Assembly: GCA_027600665.1 (NCBI GenBank)
Contig: JADGJL010000385.1
Span: forward strand, 1 to 23,224
Length of the DNA: 23,224 bases
Direction: 5' to 3'
Source: Irineochytrium annulatum
Taxonomy: Eukaryota > Chytridiomycota > Chytridiomycetes > Chytridiales > Chytridiaceae
Shown one piece after another: positions 9,089 to 19,066 of the stretch. The translations under genes were made by a program, and so were the position numbers. Each line of letters starts with the position of its first letter. Within the stretch, counting starts at the first letter, position 1. The notes beneath the pieces are model-generated. The model did not search any database and was not told the DNA's origin. It saw nothing but the letters and a program-made list of their open reading frames with translations.

Positions 9089-11341
9089 ATGAAGCTCTTG
9101 ACCACGAAGCCGTTTGTCGCCGTCCTGGCGGTCGGTGCGGTCGCGCCCGTTCTCGCAAACGTGTCGCAGACAGCTTGGACCTCGACAGGCGCGAATATTA
9201 TCACACCGGGCACGGTGTTGAACTCCGCTTACGACCCGAATGTAAACTTCGCCTTTTATTCGAACGGCGACATTGGGATCGAGATCAGCGGTGCTGCATT
9301 CAACGGGTATGTTGCTAACGAGATTGCTTTTCGTACTTTGAATGATTATACTTAACGCATTATCTCGGTTACCTAAGCCGCTATCCGCAGACCGCAGGCG
9401 TAGTCGATCCTGCCAATCCGCTGCAAATTCAACTCTCGCCCGATGGCTATATCTACGTTAAAGATTCGACAACTGCAATATTAAAGCAGTTATCGCCTGC
9501 GACCAGCGTGGGCTTCGGGAGCGAAAACGGTCCGTTTTCTCTGACTGTCGACTACGACCGCCGGCTCCGCCTGCGCAACTCTGATACCAAGAAATCCATC
9601 CTCTGGTCGTTCCCGCCACCAAGGTCCGTTGTCGCTCCCCTTCGAACCGACACCATCAACTTCTTGGCCTCGGGCGAGAAGCTTGTCAGCCCAAGCGGGG
9701 CGCATTGGATCTCTGTAAACAACCAAGGCGTTCTCGTCACGTCCACAGGTTATGCATTCAATGCGCAGCTTTCGACCGCCACAGTTCAGCCCCTCGTGCT
9801 CCAGGTCAACCGTGATGGTTCGCTTAAGCTCTACGACGCTCTCGGCAGAGTCCATCCCGTACCGAGTTTCCCCGTCGCCTCCGCCGGGCAAGTCTTTGAA
9901 CTTCAAGTCACGGATGCGGGGATGCTGCAGCTCCTCGATGCGCTGGCGAACACAATCTTGTGGGGATTCGACATTACTACCAGCGCGCTCGTCCCCATCA
10001 CGCCTACCAACGCGACGTCTACTCCACCAGGACCACCGACGCCGGTAGCCACCCCCGGGAACGTTTGGACCAGCGCGACCGTGGTGCAGCCTGGCTATAA
10101 CCTCCCGAGTGCGTACGACGGCTCAGTCGCGTTCACTTTTTTTCCAAACGGCGACATGGGCATTCAAATTGGGGGTGCGACATTTAACACGTGAGGCGTA
10201 AATTGAAAAGTGCGACGACTCTAACTCACAGAATTGTAGGCGGACTGCGCTTACTGGCGGAGTCGTGGATTCCAACAACATGCCTGCCCTCAACCTTAGC
10301 GCCGGCGGTCACCTTTATCTGAAGGACAGCAAGTTCAACATCCTACGAGAGCTAACCAACCCGCAGTCAAGCGCCCTTGGTGAAACGAACGGTCCATTTT
10401 CATTAACCGTCGACTTCGACCGCCGACTCCGCCTCCGCAACTCGGATATATACAAAACCATCGTTTGGTCCTTCCCGGCGCCACGGACTATGGTGCCGTC
10501 CCTTGACACGTCCTCCATTTCGTTCCTGGCTTCAGGCGAGACCATATTCTCACCTTCCGGCAAATACTCGCTCTCGCTTACCACCGCCGGCGTCCTGACC
10601 ACCTCAGCCGGTTTCGCCTTCAACTCGAACCCACAAACCACGAACCCGCAGCCCTACGTTCTGGTTCTTAATGCAGATGGGTCGTTGGGCCTCTACGATG
10701 CGTTAGGACAGCTCCACCCTGTCCAGCAGCTCCCGGGGGCCGCCCCGGCTAGAACGGCCTCTGAGTACGTCCTCACAGTTACCGACAATGGTATCATTCA
10801 AGTCGGCGACGTTCTCGCCGCTAAAGTGGTGTGGAGCTTTTACATAACAACAAGCTCAACAAACCCGCCGTCTACGCCCAACCCGCCGCCCATCACGCCG
10901 ACATCGACCGTCCCGCCGCCGCCGGTCCTCAGTTCGACCTCTACGACTTCAGCCGCCACGCCGTCCGGGACTTGGCGCGCGCTCTCCGACGTGCGCAACC
11001 AGAAGTGCGTCACTTACTCTGGCTGCACCCCAAATGTGGACTGCAATACATCGTCCTCCTTTGCGACAGCGACCCTTCAGCCCTGCGTCGCAAATGTGGC
11101 GGCACAGCTTTGGTGGTGGAAGAACGGGAGAATGATCTCGCAGATCGGTGGTGCGGTGTTGTGCATTGACGCTAACACGCTCGCGATCGCAACCTGCAGC
11201 ACAACCTTTAACGCCTGGTTCAATGATTACCCAAATCGCCTCTTCAAGGTTAACGGTAACTGCCTATCGAATGCTGGTGGAATTTTGAGCGTTACCGCCT
11301 GTGGGGCGACTGACGGTAGCCAGTTCTGGAATCTTGCTTGA
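9089..11341 (+). CDS. Gene F: secreted lectin with a duplicated B_lectin-like module and a C-terminal ricin-B-like domain
   Basis: Three exons, 9089-9306, 9378-10190 and 10240-11341, give 710 residues. The N-terminal signal peptide ends near AVAPVLA. Two copies of the module seen once in gene E follow (about residues 25-268 and 299-553). Each has an NGDIGI/NGDMGI segment, a GVVD motif, a TVDYDRRLRLRNSD / TVDFDRRLRLRNSD segment, a FLASGE-SPSG motif, and a YDALG-HPV motif. Each ends in a Pro/Thr-rich linker (for example PSTPNPPPITPTSTVPPPPV). The last 115 residues resemble one ricin-B-like unit (QLWWWKNG, FWNLA at the end, several Cys). Both introns fall at the same place and phase in the two module copies, so the module was duplicated with its intron. 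It is transcribed divergently from gene E, its paralogue. Role: glycan binding outside the cell, inferred from the domains. Confidence 0.86.
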
Positions 11342-12007
11342 TGATTGTGCAATGTTGTCCATCATTTGTCGACCTCATCTTCTTCATGTTGTTCTAGACT
11401 GGCCTTTAGTTTAATATGTCTGTGTTTTGGCCTCTTATTGCTTATTCTTCAACCTCTTCTGTCGCTTCAACCTCTTCAAGACTCATAGATTTCTTTGGAC
11501 ATTCCGTTTAAAACTTTTGTTGTGCTAAAATGGCCAATGTGTTTCATTGTTCTTGAAGGTTCCTATGTCTCCGACCATTTTCCAAATTAAAGTCGAATCT
11601 TGAACAAGGAACTGATACTAGCGCTGCCAGCCAAAAGCCGTAATCAGTAAGAAGAAAAAAAGGTCGACTGTGGTAACTTTCCATGCTCATCATCATTTAA
11701 GGATTTTGTTGGATGGAAGGCACTATGGTACTGGACCGAAACTTTTTTGTTATTCCGTCTGTCGACAGAATGTTGTTAAAGAAACCTTATTTTAAGCTAA
11801 CCAACCACAGCATACTAGGCAGCCTACTGCATGAGAGCAAGATCCCAAAAGGCGTGCGGACAGTGCTCACTGACGAGGAGAAAGGGAGAGACAAAGAAGA
11901 ATAGAAACAAAACAAAAAAGAAAGGATCCCTTAGACGGAACGCAAAGGCAAATCTAGAAACAAATAGACGGAAAAGAAATCTAGGCGACCAACATCACAT
12001 TACTCCA
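11342..12007. other. Convergent intergenic region between genes F and B
   Basis: Contains the 3' ends of F and B. The F side is C/T-rich (11380-11490). The B side (11870-11990) is purine-rich on the plus strand, so pyrimidine-rich in the B transcript, much like the region after gene E. Two short open frames (11713-11904, 11831-12019) are low-complexity Lys/Arg-rich and not convincing genes. Confidence 0.5.
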
Positions 12008-15000
12008 TTAAACGCTTAAAGCCCACAACGTTTTGTTGCCGGCGTCCTGTAGCGAGACCACACCCCTCTTAACGATAGACACTCTGTAAGGAGCTACACC
12101 GGTGCTCGAGACCGGAAGGGATGAATAAGTTACATTCCCCGCCAAATTTGTTACCACCAATCTCCCGTCAGTGGTGAGCGTGAGCAGAGGCGGGTCGTTT
12201 AGTTTGACGTTGCTCCTGACAACATTGTACGCGGAACCTGCTATCACTAACACGTCACCATTCGCGTTCAACCTCACGGTCGTGCCGAAGGCACTGAGCT
12301 GCTGGCCCATAAGCATAAGCCGCGTGCCGCCTGGCGCCGAGGACAGTTGCGAGAGCGCGAGATTGTGGCCATTGAAGGCCCATAGCTTATCAACCCGCAG
12401 CATGTTGCCATCACATGCTACCATGTGGCCATCGGAGCCGAGGCAAAGATTAACGGAGTTGGCGTACGTGAGGAGACCGTCATCGTAGTGGCGGATAGCG
12501 CGACTCGAGCTGCAGTTGGCCGTGACGGTGGTCATATTAAAGCTACCGAGGCACACGGGTGGGGTCGCAGGGTTCGCCACATAAGGTATGTAGAAGCGCT
12601 GGATTGGGTTCCAGAGCCACTGGTCGCAATTAGGGCCGTTCTTCGATCGCGATTGAAGTTAATCCACGAACAAGACGGGAGGCACGCGAAAGTGAACCTA
12701 CCGGTACGACTGTGTTCGACGTCCACGATAAGCACATGTTCGTCGCCATATGAATGAGCGGATGCGGGGTCCCCGACCAGCTACAGTCCTCGCAAGAGTT
12801 GCACGACGTCAGGGGGTTCGAGAACACGCTCGAGGAGCTCGTCACGTTCTTGTCCCCCCTCAGGCTCCAGATAACCCTCCCGACGGTGTCCTCGATCACA
12901 ACATCGCCAGAACTCGTTACGCCCAGACTGTCGCCAGCATTTCCCGCCTCCCAAAGTAGCCGTGCCATGACATCCTTGATCTGGAAGGCCCCCCTAAGCG
13001 AAAAGGAAGCAGTGTATGGCGCCTGCGCGTACCACATATCCGCCGTTTTCGACTCCCACATCGTGCGCTCCCAATCCTTTAAAACGAGGTTTCCCGTCTC
13101 CCTGAGTATGAGGGAGAAACGGCCGTTGGGTGAGAGAATAGCTTGATTTTGAGAGATCGAGGAGTTGCAGTCTGTCGTAATCGTTCGGTTAAAGTAAGTG
13201 ATATTCGGCGGGAGCGAGTTGTGTGGGTCGATCTGGCCGGGTCCGTTTGGTTCGGTGCGAAAGACGCTCGGGTACAGGTGGTCCACGGGATACTTAAATC
13301 CAAGAGACAACTTGCTAAGCGTGCTGGACCAGATTTTCACCTGAGCTCCGTCCAGAAGCTCGATCTCGCCGTCGTCCTGAACGTAAAGAATATAGCCGCT
13401 CGTACCATAGACTCCAACCGGGTAGTCGAGGTGAATAGGGACTGATGACCAAACGGGCGTCCATGCATTGGCGTCGTCGACATACACACCTTTGGCTTCT
13501 TGAATGAGATGGCCGTCGAGCGTAATCTTCAGGCGATTGGCACTGTAAGAGTTGGTGATGCCGGTCTGCCATTTGACAGTATCGATATGATGGAGGGCCA
13601 AGTTGGACGAGGTGCGTGGGTCATTGAGCCCCGTTGCATTGAACTGGAGGGTGTATTCGCCGTTGGCGCTAACAAGGCTGTCGTAGGCCGCATTGACACG
13701 TGCCGGGCTTAGAATTCCATCCGATTTCATCTATATGAAGACTGAGCCTGCAACCTCGCCATCGGGCTAAAGAAACATCAAAATACATTACGATTTCCGC
13801 CTTTAGGGTTGTAAGGCATGTAGTAGTAGCGGTTCTGATCACGGATGAAGGGGGTGACAGGGTCGTTGCAGCCAATGACGTCAAGTACGCAGGAGACATT
13901 TGAGGGATTGCCGTTGAAACCTTCGAAATGTGACTTAGATCGAAAGCGTTGTCAATCAAACCTTTCAAGTGCTGGATTTCTGTGGTGTAGATGTTCACAG
14001 CGGTGGGATCCTCGCCTTTGCAGAGCCAGGCTGTGGCAACGGATAGTACGGCGGGCTTGCACACGGGTATTCCACAGGTGCCAGGGGCGATGTAAACGGT
14101 CGAAGTTGTCTCGATTGTGCTTGTGGTGGCGTTGTTGTTGGTCGTGGTTGCCTCTGTTGACTCGGTGGCCTGACTAGATAGGTTGATATCACCTCCTCGG
14201 TTGTCAACGGTGCCCTTATCAGTTGTCGTCCCAAGCGAGTGGCTCAGGCTGACACCGTAACTAAGGGGACGGAATGCAACACTTAGCCATCGATTCATCC
14301 GTTTGAGCTCTTACGTGTCGGTAGCGGACCTCGACCACCCCCTCGTGTTGGTTATACCTAGATATATTAGCAACGATTAGAAATTCGTGAGGATGATGGC
14401 GGACACAAACCGTGGCTTAACGCGTCTGATAATGAATCACCTTCTCGTGTTTCTAGTGAATCTGAATCGGAGTGGCCTTCGGTGATAGCCAACGAGCCGC
14501 CCTTTGACTCTATAGTCCCTTCACTAGTCAAAGTATTATGATGCGAGCCGGTGGTCGTAATATCATGCGTGACGGTCGAGTTACTGATGTCGAAATTTGT
14601 AGTATTTGTTTGGGACCGCGACTTCGTAAGCGTGACCACAAGTGAGGTATCGCTCGTTTGCGACCAACTGAACTCGGCGCCAAAGGAGCCGCCCATGGGG
14701 CTCGACTGCGATGCCTCCTTCCCAATACTGGTCGTTAGTTCGAACGTGATCGTCGTAGAGAAACTGCAGGATGCCGACACAGAGGTCGTGCCCATCTTTT
14801 CGCCACTTCCAGATGCAGAGGCGCCGTGGTTCATGGTCTGATCCGTGCCGATAGTGTCCGAGTTATCTGCTTTGCCGTCGTCTGTATTCTTTTGCCATGT
14901 ATCTTGATGATTCCAGGTTTGCGTGTTGACAGTGGAGCTTTCATTCGTGTGCACATGGGTGTATGCCGTTGAGTTCTCGTGAGTCTGCAAGCAAATGTGG

Positions 15001-16059
15001 AAGCCTTAGCACCAATCGGTGGAATATATACGTAAATCTATTACCGTAGTCAGCATCCACTGGGTATTATTAGCCTGAGACCAATTGTCGTCAGTAGTGT
15101 TAGCCTTGTTGACTGAATCCTCCATAATGTTCGTGATGGCCTCCACATGGTTCGAGGTCGTCCCCGAGCTCCAATTGGATGTATTGCTAGCCACGTAGGC
15201 TGTCGACGATCCCGACATAACAGCGAGCGAGACCGATGTGGTGTACGCGGTAGTAAATGACTGTGAGAAGGAGCAGGGCTAATGGATTGCAAGAAAGCGG
15301 CAAGTGATATTAACATATTTGTTGATGCGCTTACACTAACCTGCCCGTCCCTTTCACAATCGATGCCGTTTGACAGAGGAACTGGAATGCCCGATCCAAC
15401 CCTTGCGACTGTCATGTCCGGCGTCATTCCCTGAAAGGATCTTAGTAACGAAAAATAGGTAAGCCGCAAAAAGCCACAGACCGTCAACAAGACGTGATAA
15501 GGATTCGCGATTGGCCCAGCCGACACGAGAGGGATGCAAATGTCGAAAGGGTTAGCCTGAGGAACGTTGGCGTCGCGCCGAGAGAAGGAAAATGACGCCT
15601 CGCGAAAGTGGCTTCTCCTTCCGATTGTCGGGTCCTTTTTCCAGAAGTCCTGCCGCGTGGCCGTATCGATAAGTCTTTTCACGCAGTCGGCAATCTAAGA
15701 ACGTAATATGATTAAGGTCGTGATCTTGAGATCGCAAACGCCCGGGTCGTTACCGTGTCCAACTTCGGGGGCTCAGGGCATTCCACTGGATTCGCTTTGG
15801 CGTACCTCGGATTAGTGCAGTCGTCGCAATGGCACTTTTTAGAGGAGGGATCGGGTTTACACGAGGCGTCATCGCATTTGATGACAGGTAGATCCCGCCG
15901 ATACAGTTCCACTTGCGCCGAGAACGTGATGTCGGTTAAGCCGGCAAGGTCTACATTCAGACGTGTGTCGGTGGGGACTTCCGGTATGATGGCGGCGGCG
16001 GCGAACGTGGCCAGGGTGAGGAAGGCCAGCAGCGAGGACATGACGAACATGACCGGCAT
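12008..16059 (-). CDS. Gene B: full-length secreted pore-former-like/lectin chimera
   Basis: Ten exons (16059-15754, 15694-15482, 15430-15341, 15278-15045, 14984-14411, 14357-14315, 14260-13962, 13920-13787, 13730-12702, 12640-12008) give 1184 residues; all junctions keep phase. Order: signal peptide (1-23), Cys-rich segment (KKCHCDDCTNPR, about 40-95), the module shared with A and C (CIPLVS, ANPY, RVGSGIPVPL, about 150-205), a Ser/Thr/Asn-rich region (205-472) with alternating patterns such as FELTTSIGK, GGSFGAEFSWSQTSDTS and SQTNTTNFDISNS that resemble ETX/MTX2-type aerolysin folds, a Thr-rich linker (490-530), a second Cys domain (535-631, CGIPVCKP, VSCVLDVIGCNDP, YYYMPYNPKGG), then bulb-lectin units (SANGEYTLQFN, SPNGRFSLILRETGNLVLKD) and a C-terminal lectin-like part ending LQDAGNKTLWALSV. 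Pore formation is inferred from pattern only. It would act outside the cell, with the lectin part giving target binding. Head-to-head with C. Confidence 0.82.
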
Positions 16060-16320
16060 GACGAGATCGGAATCACAAGCTCCCCAGCGTTCGGTTTTTA
16101 AAGAGAGCGTACATCGACCAGTGTTTGATACGGACACGATCGCCAAAAGACAACGAACTCAGGATAATTTGACGGGGGTACAAAACCGCAAACGTGAAAA
16201 GCCCCCCGTGGCCCTGGGCTTTTCCTTGTGCCTTGTGCTCCCAACAGTTTTTTCAGGATGTCGTCACGGCTCCGCCATTCACACCCATCATTCTAACGTA
16301 TCCTAAGTGTGCAGGAAAGT
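16060..16320. promoter_or_regulatory. Bidirectional promoter between genes B and C
   Basis: 261 bases separate the start codons. CTGGGCTT lies at 16214-16221, 100 bases before the C start, preceded by AAGCCCCC at 16199-16206; the pair is arranged as an imperfect inverted repeat like the one upstream of A and F. On the B side a TTTAAA element lies near 16097. No gene was found here. Confidence 0.45.
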
Positions 16321-18477
16321 ATGCTGTTTCTCTGGGTAACCGTTGTAGGGGCCGTCATCTACGCCGGCCTCATCGAGCACCCTCATGCCCGGCCGGCCCC
16401 TTCGCGCCACCATTCGGTCAGCACAAGGAGGGATGATCATCTGACCAAACGATGGGACGAAGAGAATGTAGGATGGTAGATACTCCCTTTCCCCGCTGAC
16501 TAACTTGGTGCGGAAAGGTGACAAGGTGCATCAGCGCTCTCTTTTCGGCAGCTGTGAGCGCGGGTTTACTACCCAGCGGCACCGATCCAAGCAAGAAAGG
16601 GAGACGTGCGGAGCCCGTCGCGGCTTATTCCCGCCGCGACGGCCCGGCTGCTTCGGATTTGGGGCGCGCGTTCGATCAGTGTCTGCCCCTCGTATCGACC
16701 AGCCCGGCGGCGAATCCGTACAGCCCGTTGCTGACTGGCATGCCTCTTGGAAAGGTTGTCGCTCGGCTAGGCAACGGCATCCCCATTCCTCTTTCGGGAG
16801 GCATCCACTGCCATCTTGGCGACAGGCCGTGCCCGTGGAGTCAGTCCCAGCACGTGGCCGTCACAACCGGGATGTCTCTGGCAGTTAACAAAGGGTCCGA
16901 AACCTCATTCACGGCGACGAATGCGAGCTCTTGGTCTCATGAAGGGACGGACGCTCATACCCAAGCCATCACGGTAAAGTTTCCAATATTATCACGACCT
17001 GATATTTGCCTACGCTTTGTAGAGAATCCTTGAAGCTTCCATAAACAAGGCAAATACGTCCGAAGACACTTCTAGCCAGGCACTTTATTCGCAGGAAGTA
17101 ATCACTAAAGTACGTCGTTTCATTTTGCTGTTCTGGTTCACCATCTTCTGCTCACGTTAGACCCACTGGAACCAAACTGCTACGACCCATGTTCATACGG
17201 ACAGCGGCTCTACAACCGACAGCTTAACCTTTAACTCGCAACAATCGTCCTCAACAACTCACGATGACGGCCTTCTGGATAACACGCACGTCAGAGGCTC
17301 TGACACGACGGCGGGCGGGAATGTGTCCGCAGATCAAAACAATGAAAAAACCAATTCAAACTCCGTGACTGTCTCCTGTAGGTTTTCGAAGGGCTTTGCA
17401 AAGGAATTTGAGGTGAAGATGGAGTCGATGGCAACGGAAGAGGTTCCAGTTGGGTTTAAAGGGTCTATCATGTGGCAGTCTAAAACGGCGGACCTTTGGT
17501 ACGCCATTCCGCCATACACGGCCTCGTTCTCCGACTTTGGCGGCTTCCAGGTCCGCGATGCAGCGCTCCACGTACTATGGGAGACGGCGGCGGGCGGCGA
17601 CTCGACGTCAGCATTGCAGGTCGGCGATGACGGCGCGCTGTCGATCATCAACTCGGATGGCTCGCTCGTCTGGAACCTTCGGGGCGACGAGAACAGCTCG
17701 GCCATCTGGACCGTTTCCAAGCAGCCGTATCGCCAATGCAACGCCTGCGACGCATGCACGATAGCGACCGTCCCTGGCCCGTTGGTAAATCTGGCGACAC
17801 GCAAGTGCCTCTCCTGGTCCAATGGCGGCATGGTGCCCTTCACTCCAACCGGCTGCGACCTATGGCACTTCGACCCCACCATGCGGTATTATTACCCAGC
17901 GAACGACACGACGCGGTCCGTATGTCTCGGCGGCACCGCAGGCGGGAATTCGACGTCCGTCTTGGGGCCTTGCCACTACGGCCGAGCCTGGCGCCTTTAC
18001 GACGACGGATTACTCACGCTGGCGAACTCTGATAACCTGTGTCTGGGCCCAGCGGGACTCGTGGTGCGTTGCGACGGGAACCTGCTCCGCGTCGACAAAC
18101 TATGGAGCTTCGGCCTTGGATTGACGACACTCGCGTCGGTGTCGACCCGCCCCGGCGCTCAGAGCTTCATGCTGGTGGGGCAAAGCATGGTTGCAAGCGG
18201 TAGCACGTTTCAAATGAACAGCAACGGCGATCTCCTAATTATTTACGGGTCGGCTTATAACGTTGTCAGGTCAAACGCGAAGCCCACGTCGCCGCCGCTG
18301 ATGAAGCTTGGTGCGGACGGGTCGTTAAGAGTTATGAATTTGTATGGCAACGTGACGTACTCGCAGGTTACTACAATGAGCGGCGGCGTTGGCCCATATC
18401 AAGTTTTAATCATTGCAAAGGGAAAGGTGGGCCTGCAAGATTCATCGGGCAAGACGTTGTGGATGTTGAGCGTTTAA
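16321..18477 (+). CDS. Gene C: shortened paralogue of gene B, pore-former-like part fused directly to lectin part
   Basis: Four exons, 16321-16467, 16518-16973, 17023-17109 and 17161-18477, give 668 residues. The ATG at 16321 gives a hydrophobic leader (MLFLWVTVVGAVIYAGLI); a KR site follows later in exon 1. The shared module is clear (CLPLVS, ANPY, LTGMPLGKVVARLGNGIPIPL, CPWSQ). The Thr/Ser-rich region follows (EASINKANTSEDTS, TATTHVHTDSGSTTDS), but near residue 329 (base about 17457) the alignment to B jumps from the middle of its beta region to the middle of its lectin array (MWQSKTADLWYA in C, MWESKTADMWYA in B). The lost part covers the end of the beta region, the Thr-rich linker, the second Cys domain and the first bulb-lectin units. 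The rest matches B to the end (LQDSSGKTLWMLSV). The frame stays open, so it may make a working short form; whether it keeps pore function is doubtful. Confidence 0.83.
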
Positions 18478-19066
18478 AGCCTTGCTATTATCTTTATTTT
18501 ATCATCTTGGCGTGAGGTAGATAACATTAATGCGTATCGTGTCCAGTTCGTTTCCTTTTCTTGAAGGGCTCTTAATTTGTTGTTTATTACAGTAAGCGGC
18601 CACAGTATTGCATTAATACATTAACATAGGATTACGTATATTACAAGTTTACATGCAATGTATGGCGGCTGGCATGGAAAAAAAAAGGTCGATTCAGCGA
18701 ACTCCAGACCTCTTCCCCTCTTTATTTTTCTCTAAGCATGCACACCCATTCTTCTGGGAAGGAAGCTGTGGAATTTAGGAATGACAGTTTGACTTGAGCT
18801 ATTGTTTGACGTTCGTTGCAACTTTCCGGGGTACCCCGAATTGTGACTATTTTTTGTTTAATCCCAAGTGCTCGATACCAATGCGTCATGCCAGTTGAAG
18901 CCGTCATCATGAAGCGACGAAGAAGAACGTAAAAGAACTCGTGGGCGAGGGAACAACTTGGTGTCGGTAACACCATTTTGACTGGGCTTCAGGCGGAAAA
19001 CTTTTGAAAGGCCGACCGATAGTCTGTGTTCCTCTCCTCCCGTCCATCGTCATCGCTCCCGTCGCC
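18478..19066. promoter_or_regulatory. Intergenic region with upstream octamer of gene D
   Basis: Holds the 3' flank of C, AT-rich around 18590-18660, and the 5' flank of D. CTGGGCTT lies at 18982-18989, 78 bases before the D start, in the same orientation as in front of C and F. An 84-codon minus-strand open frame (18722-18976) has no recognisable feature and is not proposed as a gene. Confidence 0.4.

Noticed and set aside
9488..9906. Long minus-strand frame opposite gene F
   Set aside because: It mirrors the well-supported F exon; the F frame has the lectin motifs and duplicated module, the opposite strand has none.
5822..11903. Shared 3' UTR motif TATTCTTC after genes E, B and F
   Set aside because: The same octamer also occurs inside or near gene H (about 2256 and 3132), so it is not specific to 3' ends; simple pyrimidine richness explains it.
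18958..18974. Short palindrome GGTGT/ACACC upstream of D
   Set aside because: Five-base arms are expected by chance and it is not repeated at the other promoters.
18722..18976. 84-codon minus-strand frame
   Set aside because: No signal peptide, domain, splice signals or codon bias; lies in a promoter region.
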